A stretch of DNA of 64,000 bases from Anniella stebbinsi (taxonomy: Eukaryota > Chordata > Lepidosauria > Squamata > Anniellidae): the NCBI GenBank assembly GCA_029215795.1, contig JARDYH010000002.1:43942001-44006000 (forward strand). Direction: 5' to 3'. Shown piece by piece: positions 1-10,970 of the stretch (position 1 is its first letter; every line of letters begins with the position of its first letter). The notes beneath the pieces are model-generated. The model was not told the origin of the DNA. It saw nothing but the letters and a program-made list of their open reading frames with translations, and did no database searches. Position numbers and translations under genes: made by a program.

Positions 1-88
1 TCACCGGGACACTCACAGGAATAGTTAGCTATGAGATCTGTACAAATGCCACCGTTCTTGCAGGGTTCAGCTTCGCATTCGTTCACAT
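1..88 (-). CDS. EDIL3: EDIL3 exon encoding EGF-like domain 3 (calcium-binding), partial
   Basis: Read on the minus strand, this follows a CCCCACAG acceptor (AG at 89-90) and encodes, after one base from the previous exon, [18 protein letters not shown], then [11 protein letters not shown]. This is very close to the third EGF repeat of EDIL3/DEL1, a secreted endothelial and neuronal matrix protein that binds integrins and phospholipid. NVNEC is the start of a calcium-binding EGF module. C-x-D-x4-Y-x-C-x-C fits the Asp/Asn beta-hydroxylation consensus. Five cysteines of the domain are visible. The exon continues beyond position 1, where the rest of the EGF repeat and the two discoidin domains should follow. 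It starts in phase 1, matching the 16694-16822 exon. The polypyrimidine tract is short. Confidence 0.95.
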
Positions 89-966
89 CTGTGGGGAATG
101 TCCAGTGACAGTGTTAAGCTGTTAATCAAGAACATTTTCCTATTTTCAGAATAAGAAGTCAGACACTTTGTGAAATTGCATATGCTAAGTACTTTGAGCA
201 AACATATTTTCAGTAAAAATGCACAAACATTTTATCAATGGTGAAAATGCCATAGGCTTCCCTTCTCTCAAACACATAATTAAGGGCCAGACAATACTCT
301 GCCAATAAAAGGATAGGGTGCAACACATCTAAAGCGAGGGACTCCCTCTGCATTGGTTTCAATGGGAGACTTAGCTATATGCTCAACTTTCTCCAATCGA
401 AATTGATGTGAAACTTTGGCTGGAACATGTCCATAAAAACTAAACTGTGACATAAGCAATAACTGGGACAAGCAAGTACATTATTGACTATTCCAGAAGC
501 TCAAATATTGTGCACTACTGTTGATATACAATAGTATCAAAACATAGTGGTAGGTGGCCTCCAGCAATTTTCCCACTTGCATCACGGTGTTTCACAAACG
601 GTGCATTTTTGTTGTTTTTCTAAAATGAGAGTTTAGAAAAGGGGGGAAAAAACCTTGAAAATGTGTACTCCCTTTCACCAATGGATTCTCTCCCTCCCAG
701 CACGTCCTGTCCTCCAGATAACATTGCCATACATGAATCCTTTGGACCACATGCAGCTCAGAAAAATATAGCTATTTCTCTTCAACAAGGCTATTCCAGA
801 AGAGCCTTAATTCAGTCAATTTTACTTAGCTTCATTGTTTGTAGAAATTGAGACCTTGCCCACTCAGGCAGATTTTAATATAATCCTATAAGTGGGTCAG
901 TATAGGCTTTTGTTTCCATTAGGTGGATGTGGTATGAAGTCATTCTAAGATTACTGTTTTTATAAT

Positions 967-1252
967 CAGGGCCAGCCCTACCATTAAGCAAAGTGAGGCA
1001 GTTGCCTCAGGTGGCAGATGCTTGGAGGTGGCAGCAAGGTGCTGGGGAAGAGAGTTGTGGGCCATGTGGCCTGCCCTGTACCCCCTAAGCTAGCTTCCTG
1101 CCTTCAGGTGTGTTGGAAGATGCTGTTCCATTGGCATTATTGAAGAAAGATTCAACTGCCAGTCCATTCAGCCATTGTATATGGAATGGGAGGGGGCACC
1201 ATCTTGACCTTTGCCTCAGTCAGCATATGTCTGATGTCTCGAGCTGGCCCTG
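967..1252. mobile_element. hAT-type MITE, CAGGGCCAGC termini
   Basis: The left end reads CAGGGCCAGC and the right end is its inverted form GAGCTGGCCCTG. The flanking octamers TTTATAAT (959-966) and TTCATAAT (1253-1260) match at 7 of 8 positions, as expected for an aged hAT 8-bp target duplication. The interior has no coding capacity and is not palindromic beyond the ends. Confidence 0.8.
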
Positions 1253-1309
1253 TTCATAATGGGAATGACATGTGGACACATTCCTATGAGTAAAACTTAT
1301 TGTCAGAAG

Positions 1310-1634
1310 TAGGGATGTCAGAGAAATCGAATTGCATAGATTCTGCGGACTTGCAGATCAGAATTTTAGGCAACTTTAGTCATAGAAAAAATATGTCATA
1401 AGAAAAAAAACACCAGCATTTCCCATAAGCTCAGGCATTAAAATGTGCATGGTGGAGGGGGAGAAATGCACAAATTTGGGGAGGAATTTGTGCATTTTTG
1501 CAAGTGTAAATTTGTACACATTTGGGAAAATGGGAAAAATCCGGTTCTGTCAATGAGCAGATGATGGAAAGAAAGGCACCTGGTAATCAGCGAAATGCAG
1601 ACAGAATAGATTTCACAAAATCCATACATCCCTA
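1310..1634. mobile_element. hAT-type MITE, TAGGGATGT termini, exact 8-bp TSD
   Basis: The termini are TAGGGATGT at the left and ACATCCCTA at the right. They are flanked by identical octamers GTCAGAAG at 1302-1309 and 1635-1642. The length is 325 bp with no coding potential; the open frame inside is chance. A related element with the same terminal nonamer lies at 54211-54570. Confidence 0.88.
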
Positions 1635-2696
1635 GTCAGAAGCAACCCTGAGTCTACCAGAACTGGATCTTTCCCAAAGGGTGTGAACCCTTTATCGGTT
1701 GAAAATTAAAACATTTCTGAATGATATGGAGAGACCTAATATTCCCACAACCATCCACCATTTCTAATTGCCTTTAATACACTGGGATAGAAATCTAAGT
1801 AATTCCATTAACTTATTTCCCATGTAATTTCACACTTTAGAAGTATGCCTCCAGGGCAACAATTCCTACCATCTCCCTTGAACCTTATTACCATAGCTGA
1901 CTATTTATATATAACCAACAGTTTGACAAATGATTTTTTTATTATGTCAGCGGTTGAAAAACTCAACAACAAAGAGATTGCATTAATGAGAGCCAAAATG
2001 TTACCAGTCATATTGAGTTAGATAAATAGTTCAAAATTGTAAGAACACTTCAGTCTACACACAGAATAAGGAATTATTCTAAGATAGCACAGTATTTCTT
2101 GGGGAAGTAAACTCGCCCATCAGGTGCTGCTTATAGTCTGGTCAGTTGTCTATGGTAGTCCCATAAGACCTCTGGTAATGTTTGTCAGGTAATGATGAAG
2201 GAAGATGTAACAGATTCCCATCCTAAAAAGCAACATAGCCATGCTGGTTCATAAGAAAGAAAGAAAACCCACCATTGGACAATAGTTTTATTAGGACCAA
2301 CCAATGCCACAAAAGAACGTACAAGCTTTTGAGTTCTCCAGAACTCCTCATGGTACAAAAAGTAGGATGTGGGGGGAGGGAGGGAAAACAAAACAAGTAC
2401 AAAGATTAGGCCAGATGTTGTGGCCATCTAAGCAGAGATCTGCTGCTTAGACTTAGGCCAGGTCTGCTTTTATTCAGTATTGAAGTGCACTGATAACTGC
2501 TGGGGCACATTACACATTCTGTATACCATTTTTCTAGAATCATTTCCTGTTTTTTTATTCCATAGCATCCAAAATACTGCAACAGATGTCATTGTGTATG
2601 CTATGAGGTATAAATGTGCAAGAAGGATATAGACTCACCATGATGGGATCGTATGAATATGACATGCGGTGTAGAACTGACCGGGCGTCACAGTGG

Positions 2697-2975
2697 AGGG
2701 AAAACAGTGGAGGGAAATGCGTGCTTTCTGGAGGCTCCGGAAAATGTGCATTCCCACCCCCCACTGCTCCAGTGGGGGCCTTAAAGTCCCTCTTAATGCA
2801 AGATACCCGTGGCTGTCATTAGCATGGCCGGGGGAAATGCTCGCTTTCTGGAGCCTCTGGAAAACATGCTTCCCGCCCACACTGCTCCAATGGGGGCCTT
2901 TAAGGGCACTATTGGATCAGGGGAAAAACACGCTTTCCAGAGCTTCCAGAAAGTGTGTATATCCCCCTGCTGCAT
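2697..2975. repeat. Diverged tandem repeat, about 3 units
   Basis: Three related blocks begin at about 2712, 2832 and 2921, each of the form GGGAAA-N-(C)GCTTTC followed by GGAG or AGAG. The first two also share the later block TGCTCCA-TGGGGGCCTT. Spacing is about 120 then 89 bp, so the array is irregular. The overlapping open frames on both strands are by-products of this repetition. Confidence 0.6.
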
Positions 2976-3032
2976 TAAAGGCAGCTTCCACTAATGCAGC
3001 AGGGGGAACGGGCACAATCCTGGATGCCAGGG

Positions 3033-3093
3033 CAGACCTGCACCTGAGTGCTTGAGGGTGCTCGTGAGCTCTCAGCTCAGGTGCAGGTCTGGC
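3033..3093. repeat. Short inverted repeat (hairpin)
   Basis: The arms CAGACCTGCACCTGAG and CTCAGGTGCAGGTCTG form a perfect 16-bp stem around a loop of about 30 bp. A weaker pair (TTGGGTCC / GGACCCAA) follows at 3113-3160. Origin unknown; possibly the core of an eroded foldback element. Confidence 0.6.
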
Positions 3094-3939
3094 CTTGCAC
3101 CAGACGCATCCAATTGGGTCCAGGGACATGGGGGGTGTCTGCTGTCCTCGTGGACCCAACCTGATGCTTGCAACATCCATACTCGGGATGGCGATTGCAG
3201 ACCAAATGTCAGTAGTAGGTGTCGCAGGGAGCAGATTACACATAGCATTCTAGGACAAAAAAGCAATGGCTTACCCCATTTCTGAAGCCAAAAGGCTAGC
3301 TGTAGCTCAGGTCTGTCATTGGCCTTGGGTAAACCACACCAATTTACGAGTAGGCAGAGAGCAGAAGTAAAGAGAAACGTGATGGTCCTTAGCAAAGCTG
3401 GATATTAATTTTAGGTGGTGCCCTAGGTTAGAAAAACAATTGAAGCCATATTGTATATTGTTACCTTGTGGCCTTGGAGAATCTCAGGCAGTATGTAATA
3501 CAACAGCAGTGCTCCTGCAAGGTCTCTTGCACTTGTGGGCCCTACCACTTACACAACAGGAACTGGCAATTCCAACAGCAATCCAAGAAATCAGCAGAAA
3601 CTCTTATTTCCAGAATAGGACAAGTCAGCAGAGGTCCTTTGTGTAAGTGGTAGGTCATCGGTGCCCCTGGACCACCTGGTGGCTCGCTGCATGTGGTGAA
3701 CAGGCACATGGCACAGATGGGAATGTGTTCACCCAAATCTACTAGCACCTCTCTGTATTTTACCATCTCCATGCTCCATTTTGTGAGTGTGGAGAGGTTT
3801 TCCTGTGCCAGCAACAAGGAAGAGGGGCAGGGGCATTGTGATAACTTTCCTGGCTAGGGAGTTGGAGCTCTTTTTCCAATCTCATGGCCAGGGAACCGAA
3901 AAATCCTATGTCCCCCATGCTGCTCCATTTTGCTTCTCC

Positions 3940-4078
3940 TTGTATTGCTCTTACTATAATTGTAATTGTTTTTAATATTATATTTCAAATGTGATTTGAA
4001 TATTCATATGTAAAACACTTAAGGGATTTTATTATATTTAGCAGCATATAAGTATCACAAAATAAATAAATAGATAAA
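3940..4078 (+). mobile_element. LINE 3' tail (L2/CR1-like), truncated
   Basis: A non-coding 3' UTR-like stretch ends in GCAGCATATAAGTATC followed by AAATAAATAAATAG. This is the 'gcggtatataaat...aataaataaa' ending typical of L2-like LINE tails in reptiles. No reverse-transcriptase sequence is left. Confidence 0.55.
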
Positions 4079-4189
4079 TTGAATTAAAAGGGCTAAAACA
4101 ACTTAAGTCAGCTTCTCCCATGCAAACTAAGCTGGTCAGCGTCAAGGGTAGGCATGGTTGAGAAGCTGCTGAGGACCCACAAACTAGCC

Positions 4190-4450
4190 AGGGCCCACAA
4201 ACTAGCCAGGGCTCACAAGAGCCCTCTGGACTTGTTGCTCCTCTTCTCTGTTGCAATCAACTTGTTTGTCTGCCTCTCGTTCTGGCCCAGGGAATGAGAA
4301 CAGTGAAAAAGAGGAAGAGCAGTGGATTTCTCTACCTACTTGCTCACTGGATCTCTGCCTCTCAAACAAGCAAGTGGTACCAATGCTGAGAAAGAGGATA
4401 AAAAGCAATAGCAACTGTATCAATGGCAGTGGGAATGTAGACTCACTGAG
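4190..4450 (-). mobile_element. hAT-like MITE family 'CAGTGCCGGCTCC', minus copy
   Basis: On the minus strand it matches the copies at 63105-63425 and 56455-56660. Shared blocks are CACTTGCTTGTTTGAGA, the AGAG-CAGTGAGC block and CACTGCTC. The ends are eroded. There is no coding capacity. Confidence 0.6.
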
Positions 4451-4489
4451 GGAGGGGTTCTATTGTTGCCCACATGGCCTCCAAACCTG

Positions 4490-4638
4490 GGCCAGATCTA
4501 CACCTCGGCCAGATCTACACCAAGCAGGATACGTCACTTTGAAAATGGTTTGAAAGCTGTATATGGAGAGTGTCCTTGGCCCCAACAGTTGTCACTACTG
4601 TTATAAACCATTTTAAGGCATTAGTGTAGATTCTGACC
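4490..4638. mobile_element. MITE with TCTACAC ends (gcctatctacac family)
   Basis: The copy shares CACTTTGAAAA-GGTTTGAAA, CTGTATATGGAG-GTGTCC, GGCCCCAACAGTT and CTGTTATAAACCATTTTAA with the copy at 10179-10322, and the GTTATAAACC-TTTTAA stem with 30969-31080. The right end reads GTGTAGATTCTGACC. Confidence 0.65.
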
Positions 4639-4984
4639 TCGTGTCATATCGATATGATCCCATCATGGTCATGCTATATTCCTCTTGCGCCTCTGTACCT
4701 TGTAGCACACCCAATGACTTCTGTTATTGCATTTTGGATAATATGGAATAAAAAGCAGGAAATAACTCTAGAAAAGCACTATATACAATACATAATGTGC
4801 CCCAACAGTTACCAGGGCACTTCAATGCTGAAAAAAGCACTACGGTAGATCTAGCTCTGGTGCCAGCACCTCAAACTAGCCCCAGAGTAGTATACTTTGC
4901 TTTTGGTCAGGCTTTAATGTTACTGGGTTCTATAGATCTGGAGTGGCTATTGATAATGTCTCTTTGCATGGCATCCTGACTTAA

Positions 4985-5018
<34 letters not shown>
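4985..5018. repeat. (TG)n microsatellite
   Basis: About 15 uninterrupted TG dinucleotides, flanked by ATGTA steps at both ends. Confidence 0.95.
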
Positions 5019-5019
<1 letters not shown>

Positions 5020-5483
5020 CCAACTTTTGATCAAAGTATTCCTAGGGAACTTTACAACAGACTATTACAATACAGTGCAAAGCAATTAACTCATCTCTTG
5101 GTGAGTTAACATGACGTTAACAGCTTTCCCCAACTCATGCTGGGGCTTATCATAAGCCCAGGGAAAGAAACCTTCAGGATGTATGCTGCAAGGCAGCACC
5201 AAATTAAACTGTCACTAGGGCGTAGAACTTCTCTTCATACAAGCCAGGTGGAAATGCAACTTCCATGATGGGAAATAGGAAAGGAAGTATATTGGGCTAA
5301 CACCATCTCAAGATCCCTGACAGTTCTACTGTTGAGCTGAAGTGTAATTCTGCCTAGCTTACAAACTGCCTAGATGACAGGCTGTCGGGGAACTATAGAT
5401 AAGCTTCTCTGGAGTTTTCTGAGCTATTATCCCTCCCAAAGGCCTGGTGTGATGTAGAGACCTGGGTGGCTCACCTATTACAT

Positions 5484-6061
5484 AAGGCCCCTTTCTACAT
5501 CTATGGCTGTAGTGGGAGGGCCTGGGGACAATCCCAGACATACCTGCTTCAAGGATCATCCACTTCTTTCTTCACAAGAAGTGTGACGTCCTGGCTTCTT
5601 CCCAGGACATTGCACAGTTGCGGCCGCCATTCCCCCCTCCCCGGGAAAGACTGATGGAGCACACTTGTGCTCCATCACAAAAGTAAGTTTTTTAAAACAA
5701 AAAACAAAAAACACCCCAAACTGGGCCCCCACCCCCCTCTCTGCCATCCCAGGGGTGGCGAGATTGCTGCCACCCCCTCCCCTGATGGGTATGGAGTTGC
5801 GCGATGCAGCTCTATGCCCATTTCGGGTGCTGCACTTACTTGCGAGTAAGCGCGGCACCAGGTGGGATGGGCGCCCACATCTCCCACAGTTTTAGGAAGT
5901 TCCCAGGACCATGGAAAAATCCGGATTTCCCAGGGATCCCTTATCCCTGGGAAAATCCATGCCCGTTCCCCACCCCCAGGAGTCCCTGTGCATCATCTGA
6001 ATGCACAGGGACCACCCAAGGGCAGTCCCGGTAAAAAAGGCCAGTGTAGAAATAGCCAAGG
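5484..6061. mobile_element. DNA transposon (MITE), TTTCTACA ends
   Basis: The left end AAGGCCCCTTTCTACAT and the right end GTGTAGAAATAGCCAAGG are imperfect inverted repeats. The interior contains a near-palindrome around TGATGGAGCACAC / GTGCTCCATCA (5652-5677), a CTTACTTGCGAGTAAG palindrome at 5836-5851, and GATCCC-TTATCCCTGGG. It shares its right half, including GTCC-TGTGC-CAT-TGAATGC-CAGGGAC, with 20934-21476. No target duplication is clear. The open frames inside are not genes. Confidence 0.65.
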
Positions 6062-6984
6062 AATCCAGTTTAAATGCAAGTTGGGACATGTTAACATATA
6101 TCTTCAGCATTCTAACTTGATTAAATTAAACAGGAATTCATCAAATTCTTCCACATTCATGTGTAATAGCATTTGGCAATTTATACACAACTTAATCCAT
6201 TTCCTATTCCTACAGATAAATTATGCCAAACCTCCCTTTTAGTTTGTTTTAAATAAGTCTATCTTAAATAAGTTTTTCTATCCAGTGTTTTTCCCTTAAT
6301 GATATAGTGCTGAGAATTGTGTCATGACACAGACATTCAGGTTACAGGCAATCTTCAAATTGAGAAGTCAAGCCATTTTGCAGGAATCAAATGTCCAATA
6401 GGAACATTTTCAAAAAGCTGCCTGAACCTGAAGGGTAGCCTGGAGAGACAAAAAAGAGCAATAAATATTTCCTTCTCTCTAAAGTTCTGAAGAGGAAAAG
6501 AAGAGATTGTGCTGATCTGATATAAAACGACTTTTTCACTCTTTCAAAGGAAGAAAACAAACTGCTTCTTGAAAGAGAATTGAAATAAATGTATACTTTC
6601 TAAGAAATTGGGGGGAAAGGGATAACAGAAAAATAAAATACACTTAAGGCTTAGATAATAGCTTTTACTTGTTTGAATTCATAATCTGGAGCACAACTGA
6701 AAATATTTACATAAATTGTGCATTTTATGATAAGTGTGCTGGACTGAGTGATAAAAATGAGAATTAGCATATAAACTGGCATTTGGGCCATTGTATGAGC
6801 CCTTATCCAGGCAAAACCCTCTATTGATGGAAATGCCATTTTTCATTCATTAACTAAGGGCGCTATATAATGCTGATTTTAAAGAATTATTTACTTATGC
6901 TTGAGGCGTTTAAAGGAGCCATCCTCAGAATCCTGTATAGAAATCTTCACACAAAGTTCCTGAAATTGTGCAATGTTTCATTGT

Positions 6985-7110
6985 CAGTAGTGTAATGGGT
7001 AGAGTGGCACAGCGACAATGGGTGGTCTTGAGCAAATCATTATTTTTCACACTTGCCTATCTTACAGGGGTATAGTGAGGATAAAATGAGATAACCTTAC
7101 ATACATTGCC
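6985..7110 (+). mobile_element. MIR-like CORE-SINE fragment
   Basis: The order GTAGTGTAATGGGTAGAGTG, then CTTGAGCAAATCATT, then CTTACAGGGGTATAGTGAGGATAAAATGAG follows the tRNA head, core and 3' segment of MIR-type SINEs. It is heavily diverged. Confidence 0.6.
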
Positions 7111-8523
7111 ATGAAATGGGCCTCCATTTTTCTGCCTCATTCTCAGGGCAATTTATAATTTATTTTGAATGTGTGTTGGTAATATTTTTGAGCTTAACTA
7201 AACATTGTGAGGTAGCTGAGCATACTCTCTGTATTCCCCCCCTTTCTATTACACCTCTCACCACTGCTATACAGTCTCCCAGGATGCCTGACCTGAAAAT
7301 GCCCTATGGGAGGAATAAATTTATGATGTCTTCCCTTGAGTGTGAAGTATGGGAAGCCAAGGAGGCTACAGGCTGTCAAAGAGATGACTGTACAATGAAA
7401 GACAGGACACTCACATGCACTCCCCAGTCAACACACTCCTCAGTAAGCACAATAACCCTGAACTGAACCCATGAGAATTTCTCCAAAATTACTTCTCATT
7501 TGAATTTCTTTTCGCAAGCAATTTCTTTTCTATCATATTGAATGAGAACGGTCAAATGTTCCTTGGGAGAAAATTTTAGTTAAATTCAATTCAACTAGTT
7601 GAGTTTAACTAGTTAAGTTTAACTAGTTTAAACCTCCTTAATTTCCCATTGTTTTTCAGCAGCTAGAGTTCACGGAAGGTGCCGTTTTAATTTGGAATTT
7701 CAATTTGGCAGCACTTTAAAAGATGTGTTAATTTCCTTTCACACTCTACAGAGTTGGCATTAGTTTAAGAAAGGGTATTAAGGGATATGGAATATTAATC
7801 GACAATATATATTATTTAAAAAGCCTTTTATAGAGAGGATGTGTGTTGCATAAAGACTGAACTGCTGCCACCTTTAAGACAAAGACAAAGAAATTGAAGC
7901 TATTAATTCTTCGCATGTGTCAAACCAGGGCCAAGGTTGTAACAAGTCCCCCCACACCCCACCGTTTTGAACAGATATTAAAGAAGACATTTTGTACAGT
8001 TAAAATGCCTCTGCTAGAAGTCTCTAATATATCTGAGAGGAAAATCATGAACAATTTGTAACTCTGCTTTGCAGCAGTTGTTAAACTAATCTGACACATG
8101 AAAACTGCATGCTGTGGGAAATTCATAATGCAGACTCAACCGTTAGTTCAAACTAAGTTTTTATTTATGTCTTCCTCGCTTGCTCACTTTTTTTCTGATT
8201 AGTAAAACAAAAATATCCTTAAGCAGTTGAAATAAACTCCAGAACTTAGTTCTGTGGAACAAATCAGAAGTCACATAAAGAAGTAGTGCAAAGAGCATTT
8301 TTTTTCTTGAATAGTTCAGACTCTTTCTTCCTTGTATATGATCGAGGAAATTTTCTTTAACTGAGCATACTAATTTTAAGTTATCATATTAGCAAGAAAT
8401 AAATATTAAAGCAACATTCAACTTTCTTTCTTTCTTTATTTATTTGTCCAGGCATTTAAGAATCTGCAGATTAATGCACTGCAGCCTAAGTGTATGTAAA
8501 ATAAGAAGAGTTACCATTTAAAA

Positions 8524-9534
8524 CTGGCAGGAAACCTCTAGCCCCTGGGCCAGTTTCAGCTCATGGGGGTTCCTCATCTGGCCCATAAGTTTATTCCACA
8601 AGCCCAACTGCATCTTCCTCCAGCCCTGCGCAGCACACTCTTAGCTTCAATCAGTGATTAGAGATAAGAGCTGGGATTTCCCTGCTAGAGGATTTCAAGG
8701 CTTTTAAACTTTAAATATCCTGCACTAGGTATACAAAGTGCAATTCACTTAAATCAGTCCTACAAGGAAACTGTGGAAATCGAACACTTCTGTTTTAAAA
8801 GTCTGCTTTGATGGTTTGTGTCTGTGCTCAGTTTCTGTGGCTTACTTCTGAAAAGATTGGATGACCAGATAAAATCCAGATTAGGGCTCATGTAACTTTA
8901 ACAGTTGGAGAGAAAAGTGAATTTCAGCCAGTGTCATTTGTATGCAATTAGTTCCTGGTGAAATTCCCTCTTCATCACAACAGTTAAAGGTGCATGCACT
9001 ATACTAGAGTGACCATATACAAAAGAAGGCAGGGCCCCTGCACCTTTAACTGTTGTGATGAAGAGGGAATTTCACCAGGGACTAATTGCATACAAGTGAC
9101 ACTGGCTGAAATTCCCTTTTCTCTACAACTGTTAAAGTTACATGAGCCCTGACCTGGATTTTATCTGGTCAGCCTATGACTAGAAATGTATAGAATTAAA
9201 CTGTGATTTATGTGCCTGAAAGCTGTTGCCCTGTGGCTTACACCTGGGTAGACATGGCTAGAACTGACCTGTTCTTTGTCACACTGGGACTTACTCTGGA
9301 GTTGATATGCATAGAATTAAGCTGTTCTTCGTGCTTGGTGGGAAAATGTCCAAATTGGTATGAATCCTACCTGAACCCACCCACTGTGCCTTGGCCACAC
9401 TCACTCTGTCCTTGGCCCCACCCATGACCACTCAGCCATGTCCACTGCTGGGATACATGCCACCCCCCAGACACTTTCCAAATTGAAATTTTGCTCCTGG
9501 GCCAAAAGAGGTCACCCATCCCTGACTTAAAACA
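8524..9534. mobile_element. hAT element hosting a second hAT MITE
   Basis: The outer termini CTGGCAGG...ACCTCT-GCCC and, inverted, CAGGGATGGGTGACCTCT-GGCCC are imperfect inverted repeats. The flanks ATTTAAAA (8516-8523) and ACTTAAAA (9535-9542) match at 7 of 8. Part of its length is the later insertion at 8857-9176. A possible relative, opening GCAGAGCCTCATGGCCATGG, lies around 47075-47200. Confidence 0.7.
8857..9176 (+). mobile_element. hAT hairpin MITE, copy 1 (GTGACCAGATAAAATCC family)
   Basis: A foldback of about 320 bp: the left arm (ATGACCAGATAAAATCC, GGGCTCATGTAACTTTAA, ATTTCAGCC-GTGTCATTTG) is repeated inverted in the right arm. The central spacer carries GAGTGACCATATACAAAAG. Flanks TGAAAAGA and TGACTAGA match at 6 of 8. 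It is inserted in the 8524-9534 element. Sister copies are at 28376, 35998 and 45688. Confidence 0.88.
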
Positions 9535-10178
9535 ACAGTAATTGATTATAACAACCTCTTAGAATGGCTGACCAAATTAGCACCCATAATGTCTCTATTC
9601 AGACCCAAACAAACAGAATCAGACTTTGCTATTAGCTCCAATTCTGTTGTTTCACACTGGAGTTTCCTTTGAAATCCCTCTACTGAAGAATGATAACTTT
9701 CAGGTCAGGAGCAGAGCATCCAGGGAGACTGAAATATTCTCTTACAAGTTTCTGAATGTTGCCCTTGCTGAGGTCAGATTTGTGTCCACTTACTCCTGTG
9801 TGAAGAATCTGATGAGTTTGCCTACGTAGAAAGAGGACAGACAGTGCTATATATGATAGCATACGTATATGAGACTGGGAGAAAAATAGATTTGAGCAAG
9901 CCTTTAATGTTGTGACTGCTGCTTTTACGCCTTGTAATAGTGTTGCCAGGTTGGATTTGGGTCAGAACTGGCATTTTGGCTTGTTTCAGGGTCTAGTACT
10001 GTGATTCCATTATGAGGCCTGTTGCTGTTGGTGAGTAGTTGATTTAGCTTATGGGCTATCTGCAGACAATAGGAGCAAAAGGAACTCGAGATTCAAAACA
10101 ATGAATGTGGGAAAAACTGAAACTGACAGGCCGAGGACTTTGAGGGCTTAGCTCTTCAAAGTGTGGATTTCAATCCTT

Positions 10179-10322
10179 GAGCCTATCTACACATGCAGGA
10201 TAAAACACTTTGAAAACGTTTTGAAAACTGTATATGGAGTGTGTCCTGGGCCCCAACAGTTCTCAGAACTGTTATAAACCATTTTAAATCGTTTTAAATT
10301 GTTTTAAAGCAGTAGATAGGTT
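10179..10322. mobile_element. MITE with GAGCCTATCTACAC end
   Basis: It begins GAGCCTATCTACACATGC and ends AAAGCAGTAGATAGGTTC, its imperfect inverse. Internally it has CTGTTATAAACCATTTTAA and repeated GTTTTAAA steps. Same family as 4490-4638 and 30969-31080. Confidence 0.7.
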
Positions 10323-10844
10323 CTTGTGTTTCAACCATGTTAGTGTTGTATTAGGGTTTCAACCAGCAGGCACCACAAAAGAGCCCTCTCCATTCTGGAA
10401 ATACCTGCACCTACAGAATTTGCCTGTTATGGGCAAGAATTTCATTTCAGTTCATTGTAAATAAGAATTTATCAAAATTTGCAAAATTTCTTCACGTTCA
10501 AGAGAGAAAGAACTTGAGATTGAAACACACTGAATCAGGAGAAAGCAAAACTGACATACTCACCTATCTCTCATTTGTATTGGCTAAAGCCGCCTTCGCC
10601 AAGCTGCTAGTTGGGGATGAGGAGAATTGCATTCCAATACCCCTAGAAGGTACCAGACTGGGGATAGCTGGGGTAGGATTTGTACTGGGTGGGTGTGTGA
10701 ATTTGATTACTCCTGTGAGCCATGAAGTTTACTGGGTGATCATGAGGCAGTTACCCTGCAACAGGAGTTCAGAACCTCTTTCAACCAAAAGGCTAGGTTG
10801 CATTTTGGAGAAGCTTTGGGGGATCACATTCTTCTTCGTCGTTT

Positions 10845-10970
10845 CTGTGCATCACACATATGGGCTCTCTGCACCTGTGCAGAGGCTCACGCAGGTGCAG
10901 ACAGCCCATACGTGTGACTGCACAGATGACCACTTGAAGAACCACAGTTACAGGTAAGCAACCTGTCCTT
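10845..10970. repeat. Nested hairpin followed by a splice-donor-like site
   Basis: The outer arms CACACATATGGGCT / AGCCCATACGTGTG enclose the inner arms CTGCACCTG / CAGGTGCAG. Just downstream, ACAGGTAAGCAACCTGT is itself a small hairpin containing CAG|GTAAGC at 10951-10958. It looks like part of a mobile repeat, but the ends were not found. Confidence 0.55.
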
